NCBI GenBank assembly: GCA_026119935.1
Contig: JALRMH010000007.1
Coordinates: forward strand, 310,001-374,000
Direction: 5' to 3'
Source of the DNA: Endothia cerciana
Taxonomy: Eukaryota > Ascomycota > Sordariomycetes > Diaporthales > Cryphonectriaceae
Length of the DNA: 64,000 nucleotides
This document shows, piece by piece, positions 1-11,033 of the stretch. Both the position numbers and the translations under genes were made by a program. Below the pieces are notes generated by a model. The model was not told the DNA's origin and did no database searches. It worked only from the letters and a program-made list of their open reading frames with translations. Positions within the stretch are counted from its first letter, which is position 1, and the number at the start of each line of letters is the position of its first letter.

Positions 1-55
1 TGCGATGTGCGCCGCTCCGATGGGCATGATATTAACTTTGTGATTCTGCCCTCAG

Positions 56-224
56 CGCCACTTGGAACAAGTTCGGTGTTGTCAACGAGGGTTATGTCAT
101 GCAAACCTGGGCTAAGTATTACGATAACCTGGTCGAGACGGAGGACGGGACGTGGAAGTTCAAGGGCAGGACCGTGGATATTATTTTTGGGGGCGTTGCG
201 GCCAACATGTCAGTGGCTGCTTGA
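56..224 (+). CDS. 3' exon of a SnoaL-like (NTF2-fold) protein, partial
   Basis: Last exon of a gene whose 5' part lies outside the window. An intron acceptor (ctcag) ends at 55. The frame then reads ATWNKFGVVNEGYVMQTW and, further on, YYDNLVETEDGTWKFKGRTV before TGA at 222-224. The pattern of a strand ending in a YxDxLVxTEDGxWxFxxRxV block is typical of the C-terminal beta-strands of SnoaL-like/NTF2-fold proteins of fungi, small cone-fold enzymes or binding proteins of varied chemistry. I infer the family from this short stretch only, so no reaction can be assigned. The piece shows no frameshift. Confidence 0.5.
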
Positions 225-1189
225 TGAAGGGGACCGTTACTTTATCGTTCAAGCCCAGGTCGCCCCGGGGAAGATGCTAGCGAGGATTGATGGTCCGGCA
301 GCCCGGGCAGGAGAGGATATGGGTTTGGACTCTTGAGCATCGCACATCACGGGCAGAAGAAGAGAAGCCGGACATCTGGAATTCGCAAAGCCCATGGCTA
401 TACTGGGCCCCGGAATGTCACACGGATCAAGATCAGCTCAACTCGTTATAGGGGTACCTAGGCAATCTCTGCACCCCCTGAGAAGACGAGACTTTTGTTT
501 AAAACAACGCCTCGTTCAGAACGTAAATTACATATACCACTTAGCCCATTCTATGTGCGATAGTATTTATCATTCATTCGAATCGCGCCCAATATTGAGT
601 TCAGTGCGTTTCAACTCAATTTCCGCTATGACCTCCCGGTCAATGCTCGCGACTGGGAGGAAGATACATGTACCTAAGTGCTATCGGGAAGTGGGCGGCA
701 GGGGCCAAGCTTGACCGTAAGTCATTTTTAATTATGATCCCCTCAAGATTGTCGGATTCTCTTACTATGTAGGGAGTTGACTGGTGGACGTCGCCTGCGT
801 AACCACTTGCTCGGATTGTGGCAGCCCCATCAATGTTTTACACTGTGGGTGGGGGTTATAAGCATTCCTGCTACGCCTCCCGGACGTTGAGAAGGAGCAG
901 GTTCCGTCCAGGGCTAGTCTGGCTGACGTACTCCCATGTGTAAACAAGTGGCTGTCCCCGCTTTATTATTCTCCGATTCCCGACCCTGTCAGCCAGTTTG
1001 CACTCAAAGTTCGGTTTTTTTTAAGAAACGGACCTTTTTTTGCCATTTTGTAACTATTTTGCACCTCATCAACTACACCACCCCTTCGCAAGGCACTGAA
1101 GCCACCGGCCCTACCTAAAACAACTATCGTGAATCGATTGATATCGATATCCTAGCTAGGCCGGCGCCTTAGACAGGCTAACTAGAGGA
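225..1189. other. Intergenic, no gene recognised
   Basis: About 1 kb between the SnoaL-like exon and the transposase relic. Short open frames show no recognisable domain and stops are frequent on both strands. The last part (about 1130-1190) may already belong to the degenerate transposon, but no terminal inverted repeat is visible. Confidence 0.5.
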
Positions 1190-1819
1190 GGAAGAAGCAA
1201 GCCTTGATTGCCCTCGAGAGAGACGAAGCCCTCTGCGCCGATTACATCTACACTATCAGAAACCAGCGGCCAGACTAGTCTGTCTTCGTAGACGAGTCTA
1301 ATATCGACAAGAGAGGGAAAAGGTCTGAAGCCAAGAAAACTAGTCCCTAGCAGAAGGACTTACTATAGCGCACAGTGCCAGATCTTGCTAGCACTAGCCC
1401 TTAATAGTATCGTCGCCTTGTCAGTATATACGGGTGCTATAGATGCAGAGGGCTTCTTACTATATATTAGCGAACCGCTGCTGCTGCAGTGTAATCGCTT
1501 CCCTAGTCTGCGAAGCGTTCTAGTGATAGACAACGCTTCTTTCTACTATCACGATACCCTTAAGCTGCTATGCAAAGCTGCAAGCGTAGTGTTGAAATAC
1601 CTTCCTCTGTACAGCCTGCATCTGAATCCTATCGGAGCCTTCTTCAGCGAGCTGAAGGCGTATATTAGACGGCACGCTTCGTACGCGCAAGACTAGTAGA
1701 GAGATAATAAGGACTGGAGGCTCTTTCTTATTAACTCTGTATATAAGGTGGGAAGAAGAACGAGAAATATCAAAGAGCATTTCGTTGCTGCAAAGGTGCC
1801 TGGTCTAGATAGACGATAA
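1190..1819 (+). mobile_element. Tc1/mariner-type DDE transposase relic
   Basis: Degenerate DDE_3-type transposase. Pieces in order: a first-Asp block VDESNIDKR near 1285-1315 (after a TAG), a middle section open from 1385 to 1696 with a second-Asp block VLVIDNASFYYHDTL, then YLPLYSLHLNPIGAFFSEL and KAYIRR, and a C-terminal tail (KVGRRTRNIKEHF) running to a TAA at about 1817. In the family the third catalytic acidic residue follows the LNPI block. Here that place is Gly-Ala (LNPIGAFF), so the active site is lost. In-frame TAGs lie around 1275-1400. No 3' terminal inverted repeat follows the stop, because ABC-transporter homology begins immediately at about 1814-1820. This is a dead copy whose right end was removed by a deletion or fusion. 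Confidence 0.75.
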
Positions 1820-4800
1820 CATCGCCTTTTTTGATGGACTTGGTGCCGGTGAGATCACTAACACGGATTACTGCAGACACCAGCCTAGTCCAAGAAGGCA
1901 TCTCGGAAAAGGTTGGCTTGACCTTGGCAGCTATTTCCACCTTCGTGGCCGCGTTCGTCATCAGTTTCGTGCGATACTGGAAGCTCACCTTGTCATTGTC
2001 GTCGACCGTGGTGGCCATCGTGCTCACAATGGGCGTGTTGGGCTCTTTCATCCGCAGGCTCAGCAAAACATACATTGCGCAGTTTGCCAAAGGCGAAACT
2101 GTGGCAGAAGAGGTCATCAGCTCCATTCGAAAACCAACCGCATTTCACAGCCAAGAGAAGCTGGACACGACAGTACAACACCTACCTCATCAAGGCAGAA
2201 AAGGCCGCATACAAACTCAAGTCTGTCACCAGTTCCATGGTTGGATTCCTCTTTCCGTAAGTACCCTAGGTACAGCACATGGAAGACTGTACAAATGTCT
2301 GCGACGCAGCCCTAAGTCCACCTCAAGCATGTTGACGTTCTAACCTTGTCTACTAGGTTCGTATTCCTCAATTATGGACTCACCTTTTGGATGGGTTCTC
2401 GCTTCCCTGTAGACGGATCTGTGGGCCTATCACAGATCCTCACCATTCAGATGTCCATCATGATCGGGGCCTTTGCTCCGGGGAATGTTGCCCCGAACAT
2501 CCAAGCCTTCACGACAGCCGTCGCTGCGGCGAGCAAAATCTGTGCAGTCATTGACCGAGTATCTCCTCTCGATCCTGCGCCTCCCGACGGCGAGAAGCTA
2601 GATGTAGTCGAAGGTAAAGTGGAGCTAAGAAAAATCAAGCACGTGTACCCCTCCCGGCCTGAGATTGTTGTGATGAATGGTGTCGACCTCCTCATACCCG
2701 CTGGGAAGCCTACCGCGATCGTCGGTGCTTCAGGTTCGGGCAGGTGTACTGTCGTCGGCTTGATTGAAAGTTTTTATGATCCTGTCGGCGGAAGCGTTCA
2801 TATCGACAACCACGACGTCAAGACTCTAAATTTATCCTGGCTACGACAACAGATATCGCTGGTGAGCCAGGAGCCGGTCTTGTTCTCCACTTCAGTCTAC
2901 GACAACATCAAGCATGGCCTCATTGGACCAATCCATGAACAAGGGTCTGAAGAAGCAGTTTGTGCGCTGGTAGACCGGGCTGCCAAGACGGCAAACGTAA
3001 GTCCAGCTACTAGCACAAAATCTCCCCCAGGCACGATTTTTGCGCGAAGGCTTTTTGATCGAATGATATCCTGACCCGGTTCTTCTGGGCTCACGAATTC
3101 ATTACCAGCCTCCCTGAAGGCTATGGAACGAGCATTGGTGAACGAGGCTTTCTTCTCTCAGGAGGTCAGAGACAGCGTATTGCCATTGCTCGAGCTATTG
3201 TTAGCGATCCGCGCATCTTGCTTCTCGACGAAGCGACATCCGCACTCGATATGAAGAGTGAGGGAGTCGTTCAGGCAGCACTCAATAAAGCAGCCCAAGG
3301 ACGGACCACTGTGATCATTGCCCACCGACTGTCCACCGTGAAGGATACCGACAACATCGTGGTCATGTCCGAGGGCCGCATCGTCGAGCAGGGCAGTCAT
3401 GATGAGCTTTTCGTGAAGAAAGAGGCTTACTACAACCTGGTCGAGGCTCAGCGCACGGCCAGTGAGCGAGTGTCTCAGGACCAAGACGAAGATCTCATAC
3501 TGCGTGAACAGTACCATGGCTTCTCGCGATCTGAGATCAATGAGAAGGGCGAAATATCAGCTAAAGAGGCACAGGAAGGAAACCTTGATGATCCTGCGCT
3601 TAGACAAAGCTCGGAGAGACGGGACTGCTTCGAGAACAGCCTCATGCGATGAAGGCACAAGAGGAAAACGGCGACAAATATACCCTACTCACACTGATCA
3701 AGCTCGTCGCCGGCTTGAACAAGCAGGAATGGAAGGCCATGGTCTTTAGGCTTCTGCTCTCTATCATTTCTGGTGGAGGCAACCCAACACAGGCTGTCTT
3801 TCTCGCCAAGTCCATCACAGAGCTTTCGCTTCCTCTTTCAGAGCGCGATGAGATTCGACGCCAAGCCAATTTTTGGCCTCTGATGTATCTGATGCTTGCC
3901 TTTGTGCAGCTCTTCACGTTTCTTTCTCAGGGTATCGCGTTCTCATATTGCGCAGAGCGACTCACCCACCGGGTTCGCGACCGAGCGTTCAGATATATCC
4001 TGAGGCAGGACGTTGCCTATTTCGACAAGAATTCGTCGGGTGCCCTCACATCTTTCTTGTCGACCGAGACCACCCACCTGGCTGGGCTGTCTGGCATCAC
4101 TTTCATGACGATTGCCCCTGCTCATCACAACCCTAGTCGCCTCCTCTGCCATTGGCCTAGCCGTCGGCTGGAAACTGAGTCTGGTGTGCATCTCTGCCAA
4201 TTCCCTGCTTCTTTCTTGTGGATACTTCCGCCTAGCTATGCTTGTCACATTCCAGAAGGAGAAGAAGAAGGCCCACGAAGAGTCTGCAAGCTATGCTTGT
4301 GAGGCCACCTCGGCGATCCGAACCATAGCCTCCTTGGTGCGCGAAGATGATGTGTGGAATCACTATCATGAACAGCTTGCCGGACAAAGCCACCATTTGG
4401 TTATGTCGATTATGAAGTCCTCCATCCTCTACGCTGCTTTGAAATCTCTTCAATTCCTTGCCATGGCGCTCGGGTTTTGGTACGGAGGTAGCCTATTTGC
4501 CAGGCATGAGTATAGTATGTGAGTAAACGAGAAAATTTTCTTCTTGTTCTTCTCTGTTGCGTCATCATATGTGACAGTTCTAACTTCAGCCAGGTTCCAA
4601 TTCTTCTTGTGCTTCAGCGCCATTATATTTGGAGCAGAGTCTGCTGGAACCGTCTTCGCGTACGCGCCAGACCTGGCGAAGGCCAGAAACGCAGCTGCTA
4701 GCCTCAAGGCTCTTTTCGACAGGAAGCCCGAGATCGATTAGCTGGAGCCAAGACGGCACGAAGGTTCAAAACATAGAAGGCCATATCGAATTCAAGGATG

Positions 4801-5522
4801 TGCACTTCAGATATGCGACAAGGCCGGATCAGCCTGTCCTTCGAGGCCTCAATCTGCAAATCAAGCCAGGCCAGTACGTCGCCTTCGTCGGGGCCAGTGG
4901 ATGTGGCAAGTCTACGGCGATTGCCTTGTTGGAGAGATTCTACGATCCACTTGTTGGCGGCATTTTTGTTGACGGGGTGGAAATCTCATCTTTGAACGTC
5001 AATGATTACCGCTCGCATCTGGCACTTGTCAGCCAAGAGCCGAACCTCTACGGAGGCACCATCCGAGAGAACATCCTGCTCGGTACTGACAGAGAAAATG
5101 TTTCGGATGAAGAAATAGTGCGATGCTGCAAGGATGCAAACATCTACGATTTCATCGTCAGTCTGCCGAATGGTCTGGAGACTCTTGTTGGCAGTAAGGG
5201 CTGTATGCTATCGGGTGGCCAGAAACAACGCGTCTCGATTGCTCGAGTATCGATCCGTCGCCCGAAGGTTCTCTTGTTGGACGAGGCTACTTCAGCTCTT
5301 GATTCGGAGTCTGAAAAAGTCGTGCAGGCTGCTCTGGATGCCGCGGCGCAGGGCTGTACCACAATTGCTGTTGCCCATCGTTTGAGTACGGTGAGGAGGG
5401 CAGATGCGATCTTCATCTTCAATCAGGGCCGGATCATCGAGTCTGGCACGCATGATGAGTTGATGCAGGAAAAGGGCACCTACTTTGAACTGGTCAACTT
5501 GCAAAGCCTGAGCGATGCGTGA
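1814..5522 (+). pseudogene. ABCB-type multidrug transporter (MDR/Pmd1-like), truncated and frameshifted
   Basis: Full-size ABCB exporter relic with TMD1 (partial), NBD1, TMD2 and NBD2. The first roughly 190 residues are missing; homology starts at DNIAFFDGLGAGEIT right after the transposase tail. One-base frameshifts are visible near 1858-1861 (GEIT/TRITADT), 2161-2168 (EKLD/RQYNTYL), 3600-3650 (linker), about 4110 (TFMTI/LLITTLVA) and 4739 (PEID/SWSQDGT). Introns 2257-2356 and 4519-4593 keep good borders. The intron starting at 2997 has lost its acceptor: positions 3087-3088 read gg where ag is needed before [12 protein letters not shown]. In NBD1 the Walker A is GASGSGRCT, with the invariant Lys replaced by Arg; its LSGGQ and [11 protein letters not shown] remain. 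NBD2 (Walker [26 protein letters not shown]) is intact to the TGA. Not functional as a full transporter. Confidence 0.9.
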
Positions 5523-5616
5523 AAGTCTCGCGACGGAGGGCGGCTGGCAAGAGCCACTTGATGTAAAATCAAAACAGCCAAGATTTTTTTCTATCTCTTA
5601 AGCTCAGTTAAATCAT

Positions 5617-6291
5617 CTAAAGAAGAAAAGAAAAGAAAAAAAGAAACCGATTTTTTATATAACGTATGAATATAGGTGTGAGGCTCGGGCTGTTACTAAA
5701 GAGACCGCTGCCCTGGCCAATGATGTTTCCGATCTGCAGCGAGACGACGTTGATGTCAGTCTCCTCGCCCGCGTCGAGCACGGCGAGCTCTGTTGTCCGT
5801 TGCGGGTATGGCACTCTTTTGTCCTCAGCCTTTTCGAATTCATACGTAGTAATAGCATCTGCATCATCAAACCAGCGTCCTGGATGGGACTCTCCAGTGA
5901 GTGGCGAGTCACAGCTATTAGACGTGCCGGCCGTATGGATTAGCCATTGCTGCTGGCTGCGGTCCCGACGCCTCCGAGACAGGCCGCGGACCATTGCGAC
6001 GGCACTCGAGAGGTGAAAGCCTGTGCCGGCATTGATGATGAGGTCATGTTGGCCGGCAATATCCTCGACAGTCTCTGTGTCGTCCAGATTCTTGAAAAGG
6101 GCGGCTTGAATCCGGTCACCGTAGACTTGCTTCAGTTTAGCAGCCCGGTCTTCTCCGCGCACGAGAACTGTGATTGAGTAAAGGCTGGAGAGGGCATCAG
6201 GGCCAGTGAGGAGTCGGTGGAGCACTGTCCCACCGATGTAGCCTGTTGCTCCAACGAGGAGGATGCGAGATACCGGCTGATGAGATGACAT
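5617..6291 (-). pseudogene. Extended SDR / NmrA-like NAD(P)-binding reductase, 3'-truncated
   Basis: The frame starts with MSSHQPVSRILLVGATGYIG, a Rossmann fold with the GATGYIG dinucleotide motif of extended short-chain dehydrogenases. It continues through NAGTGFHL, a YPQRTTE segment and LQIGNIIGQGSGLFS at about residue 205. After FIRY the sequence becomes a T-rich run ending at 5617. Family members normally carry another 120-150 residues of substrate-binding region. Only about 95 bp separate this end from the 3' end of the convergent ABC pseudogene, so the gene was cut, probably in the same rearrangement that damaged its neighbour. The remaining 224 codons have no frameshift. An alternative is an unusual short protein, but without the C-terminal half activity is unlikely. 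Confidence 0.65.
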
Positions 6292-6978
6292 ATCGGTCTG
6301 AAATTGTGATTCAACCTTGAGCTGTTGACAACCTGTTGTTTAAGCCCATGGGCAGCGTGACTTTGGGTGACTAGAAATCTTTGTCCACATCATGTGTCGG
6401 AAACCACGCCCATAATTATAAATGCGGGACGACAAATTGGCGGGGTATCACAAATTAGTAAAATCCGGAATGATCCACGGGTCTCGCGCATACCTTATGT
6501 TGAAGGGTCGATCTGTTCTCGAATCGGCCATTTCAAAGGCCATGCCCGTGCAGCCGAAGGATCCCGGTTGTCCAGCATGTTCGTCATTTGATCTTTGGAG
6601 CATGTCGAATGGCTGCGCACGTTCGCGAGGGTCCAGTTCGAGGCGTTTATGTGGAAGCTCGACCACCTTACAACCTGTTTCGGGCGCCGACGCCCAGCGT
6701 CCGACGGTATACGTGCCTATGTGCATATATGTAAGCTGGAAGAAGCAAACATGCATTCCCGGGCTCAGCAGCAGCATTTAAGGGTCATCAGGTTTCCCAG
6801 AGGGATTCACTTCTGTTCTTCTCTTTCTTCTTCAAGTAGTCTAGACAGATATCTTCAATCAATTTGCTTACATTCCCACACTTTTAGTCGCGACTCCTTT
6901 CGTGACCCCAAGTACGCACGACTTGTGCCCAAGCCGCCCAGTGCTCTCCGGGTTCGAATGATTATTGGCACTCAACAT
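6292..6978. other. Intergenic, no gene recognised
   Basis: Upstream flank of the truncated reductase. Open frames on both strands (for example 6448-6777 on the minus strand) show no motif I can assign. Confidence 0.45.
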
Positions 6979-7210
6979 GGCATCTCCAGAAGGCCCCAAA
7001 GTGCGCGAAGCTCAGCATCAGCCGCTCCAGAAGTCAGATACATATATAGCCAAGCTCAAGAAGCGCGAATTGCGAATACCGTCCGTTGCATATGCTTAGC
7101 TTTATAATTTGTACATTTGGCTATTGGAATTGGTAACATGCCTTTGCAGCACGATCAGGCAACCGCCATCTCGTATACCTGGGGCGAATGCAGCCGCATG
7201 CTCTTTAGAG
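6979..7210 (+). pseudogene. Possible 5' relic of a HET-domain gene
   Basis: An ATG at 6979 opens a 40-codon frame (MASPEGPKVREAQHQPLQKS onward, with AKLKKRELRIPSVAYA at its end) closed by TAG. Just downstream, after a plausible acceptor (ctttgcag ending at 7149), the frame reads HDQATAISYTWGECSR. AISYTWGE matches the first conserved block of HET domains, but the later block (IDxxCIDQ) is not found downstream. This is therefore at most the beginning of a HET gene whose rest is gone. The call rests on one short motif. Confidence 0.28.
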
Positions 7211-8041
7211 TCATGGACTCCATAACAAATCTTGACTATCTCGCACAAATCTTCATATTCATTCAACAGATGCAAGCTTGGAAAAGTGCACTGAACATCG
7301 TGATTATACGGTGTTCATTTGTACCAGCTGTCTACATTACATTGTGCTCCAGTCTTCTGCTTTTAGATTAATGACTATGCCTAGCCCTATGCAGAATGCT
7401 ATGAATCAGCTGGTCAGCAATTATTGGATCAGGGAGGCCGCACACGGGGGTCCTGGGGGCTTTGGGTTTTTGGCTTAAAACACCCAAGACCTCCAGATCT
7501 AAACCCAAAACGGAAAGTCTTTGAGATCTCCACTATTCGTCAATCCGCATCATCAACTCCACAGAGGCCGGCCAGGTCTCCATGTCAATTCATTCCACAG
7601 GACCTTGATCTAGTAACCTCCACTGTCAATTCCACGGAGGGGAATAGTGAATGGAACTGATGGATGTGACACACTGAGTTTGGACCAATGTCTCAATGAT
7701 TGCCCAAGGATGAAAGACACGCTTAGGGTTACTTTGCTGCCACTTAATTATAATCACATATTTTACTCACTTACCAAGTTGGATTAAAGTTTAAACTATT
7801 CAAATCCAGCCCCGCTTCAACATACCGGGCTTAGCAAGGCTCACAGTTAAGCTTTAATGGCGTGGCTTAAATGCTCAGGCAGCTTGAATCACCATTCAGA
7901 CTAATTACAAAGGGTACATTCTGTACACCTGGTTATGAAGTATAAATATCACATAGTAACTACTAATCTACAGTTGACTGAGCCTGGTTGCCATATGCGT
8001 GACCCAACCTTCCTAAGTTTATTGAGTATTGTTCGGCACTG
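7211..8041. other. Intergenic, AT-richer, no gene recognised
   Basis: About 830 bp upstream of the GMC oxidoreductase. Relatively AT-rich from 7680 onward. No ORF with a recognisable domain; presumably includes the promoter of the next gene. Confidence 0.45.
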
Positions 8042-10488
8042 ATGATGTCGGAATTGCCTAGCATGATGATGTCTCGCAAAGCCGATTTCCAGCCTGCCTG
8101 GACAGGCCTCGCCATTCCAACCCTTCTTGCAGCCAGCTCTGTCACCAGTGCCTATGTAATCCCCCGTCAGATCGACACGTCACAGCTACTCCCCAAATAT
8201 GACTACGTTATAGTTGGAGGTGGAACAGCAGGATTGACAGTAGCAGATCGCCTGACCGAAGACCCTGACACTGACGTCCTGGTCCTTGAAGTTGGTGATT
8301 TCGGCAACTTAACCGACATTTTGAGTATAAACATAACTCTCCCCGAGTTATCTGCCGACTGGTGGCCTAATATCGTACGTATTTGTTGGCATAGTTTCTC
8401 TTTTTCCTGACTTGAGCCAATGTCTGAGCATTAAAGGGGAATTTACCCTTGGTTTATGCTTCAACTCACGACCATTCAATGTTCGTGTTCTAGGAAGCCG
8501 CTAACACCCAGACGTGGAACAGATTTCGGTGCCCCAGGTTAACCTGGGACCCGATCGTGCCGTTGAGCGGGTAGTTGTTGGACGTGTTGTTGGAGGGGGA
8601 TCAGCTGTCAACGGAATGTATAACATGCGTGGCTCTGCAGACGATTATAACCGCTGGGATCAGTTGTTCGGGACGCAGGGCCAGAACACAGTCAGTTGGG
8701 GCTGGGAAGGCATGTTGCCGTACTTCAAGAAGGTGAGATTGATGTAGCGATGCATCTCTCGTGCGTACTTAGCTACCTTTGTCTGAACAGGGCCTGCACT
8801 TCACTCCACCCCCGCCGGAGCTCACTGCGCAGTTTGATAGCATCAAGTATGATGCCTCTTACTGGGGCGACACATCAGATATCTACGCTGGCTGGCCAAA
8901 GTTCTATTGGCCAGGCGTAACTCCCTTGCTGGACGCATTCAAGGAGATTGAGGGAGTTGAGTTCCCACCGGATAGCGGCGCCGGGCAGCCTGGAGTGTAC
9001 TGGTTTCCCTCACTTATGGATCCCAAATCTGCAACGCGCTCCTACGCCCAGACGGGCCACTACAGCAATGTCATCAACACACGGCCAAACTATCACCTCT
9101 TGATCAATACACAGGCCCGCAGGGTTTTATTTGATGATGAACTGACTGCTACCGGAGTTGAGTTCCCATCAGACAATTCGACACTCATCAGCGTCAACGC
9201 AAACAAGGAAGTCATCCTCTCAGCTGGGGCCATTCATACCCCTCAGCTTCTGCAGCTAAGCGGCATCGGCCCAAAGAAACTCCTGGAAGCCGGCGGCATT
9301 GAGGTCCTCGTGGACCTGCCAGGTGTTGGCCAAAACTTCCACGACCATAGCAGTCTACTTGCGCTCAATATCACCCGTAAGTATCCGCAGATCGCCACTG
9401 CGCGTTCTATGGTCTCTGATCTATGTACAGTCCAGGGATTAACCTCCATCCACCCGAACCCAACTGATCTCGTTCCCGGAAGCGACTTCCAGAAGTGGGC
9501 CGACGAAGTGTTCGCGGCCAACAGAAGTGGTGAGAGCATTTCCGACCTTCCCTCAACCGCGGGTACATATAGGCATACTGGGGTTCACAAGAATGCAGGC
9601 CCCTACTCTATTGCATCCCCTAACCTGGCCGCCTGGCTACCCTTGACCGTCATCTCTGATGAAGCCGATGCCTTGGCTACGAAATTGGAGCAGCAAGACT
9701 TCGCCAGCATTCTGCCCGCCGATACACACCCAACTGTGATAGCAGGCTACGAAGCACAAATGAAAGCACTGGCAGCTCAGATGCGCTCCAAGAACACAGC
9801 CTTTACGCGCCTACACTTTCTCGCGGCCAGTGGACTCGAGGGGCCCGTCCTTCTGCAGGCCACGAGCCGCGGCACGGTTAATATCAATACAACCGACCCA
9901 TGGCACACAGAACCGCTCGTGGACTACCGCGCCCTCAGCAATCCCGTCGAGAGTGACATTTACATTGAGTTGATCAAGTTCTGCCGCCGTTACAACCTCA
10001 ACACTACCCTCGCCTCCAAGTACTCTCCCATAGAGTACGGGCCCGGCCCCACGGTAATGTCGGACCAGGGTTTTAAGTCCTTTATCTCCAACTTTCTATC
10101 ACCAAGTGACTTACATCCAGTGGGGACATGCTCCATGCTGCCGCAAGAGCTAGGTGGTGTTGTCGACCGGACACTGCGTGTATGGTAAGTTCCTCCTTCC
10201 CTATTACGGAGCCTTGTCTTGTTTCTTTGAGAAGCCTCTAGAACGTACCCCTTGGGAAGCCGGAACAGGAGGTTGATACCGAGGCAGGGATGTGAAGGGC
10301 TTGAGGGTCGTGGATGGAAGTGTCATCCCCATGATTCCCAGTGCCAACACGTGTCAACCTATCTACGCCATTGCCGAGAAAGTAAGAAAAACACTCCGTT
10401 CAGCGTATCGTATTCACTTGCAAAGTTCTTGTACTCACAGACATTACAGGCTGCGGATCTGATCAAGCGGGGTGTAGCTCGTTCTTGA
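8042..10488 (+). CDS. Secreted GMC-family FAD oxidoreductase
   Basis: Glucose-methanol-choline oxidoreductase using FAD to oxidise an alcohol substrate. Six exons are inferred: 8042-8374, 8523-8732, 8791-9376, 9431-10184, 10288-10381 and 10450-10488. They sum to 2016 nt, 671 residues. A hydrophobic signal-like segment ([14 protein letters not shown], about residues 25-38) precedes the FAD dinucleotide motif [11 protein letters not shown] (about 54-65). The second GMC block is [21 protein letters not shown], and [17 protein letters not shown] is the GMC signature 2. The active-site base is in HPVGTCSM (His about 605), paired with Asn about 648 in SANTCQP. The first acceptor (aacag, ending 8522) follows a ctaac branch site and restores the frame to SVPQVNLG. 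The 54-bp intron at 9377-9430 is a multiple of three and could be retained. Start could also be the ATG cluster at 8063. It is the only intact gene in the decayed first 14 kb. Substrate cannot be read from sequence. Confidence 0.88.
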
Positions 10489-11033
10489 GGAAATCATAGA
10501 ATCGCAGTGTGCCCTCGAGACGGAGGTGTCTTTGCATGAAACTATGCGAGGTATTTGAGAAGGGCTTGCTTGATAGGCTGTGGACCTCGGGAGGTACTGA
10601 AGTTGTGGAAGTGGAGGTGGTTGAGCCAGTTTAAATGAATACGATTGATGCAGGTCGAAAAGCCTGCCCAGCCAAACTGGGCTATAGAAATCTCTCGAGG
10701 ACACACCAGCCGTGCCATTCCTTCCTTCCACCATACCACAGAACCGAGGTGGGAAACCCACCGCTAGAGCCGTTGCCACGTTTTGTGTGTGACCCTTTGC
10801 CCAGGTCGCATGTTTTGTGAAGGGGTAACTACTTAAGTAGTAGAGCCCGGTCCACAAATTGTGCACTACCTAGCTCTTAGTTTTATAGGCTACACGAGGA
10901 CCATGATGGCCAAGCTCTGTCTTAGTGTATAAAAGGACTGCTATTGCCCACTCTCACATGGCCCTCCAACATAATTCCACATACCAAATAATTTCGCTCA
11001 CTGAAGCCATCACCACCCTTACTTCATCACACG
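10489..11033. other. Intergenic between GMC gene and F-box pseudogene
   Basis: About 545 bp with no recognisable gene; contains the TATA-like element listed separately. Confidence 0.5.
10928..10935 (+). promoter_or_regulatory. TATA-like box (tataaaag)
   Basis: Sequence tataaaag lies about 105 bp before the ATG of the F-box-like pseudogene at 11034, a plausible leftover core promoter. Confidence 0.35.

Noticed and set aside
8375..8522. Apparent frameshift or stop in the GMC oxidoreductase
   Set aside because: Using the acceptor aacag ending at 8522, after a ctaac branch site, gives a 148-bp intron and restores the conserved SVPQVNLG reading; total CDS length is a multiple of three.
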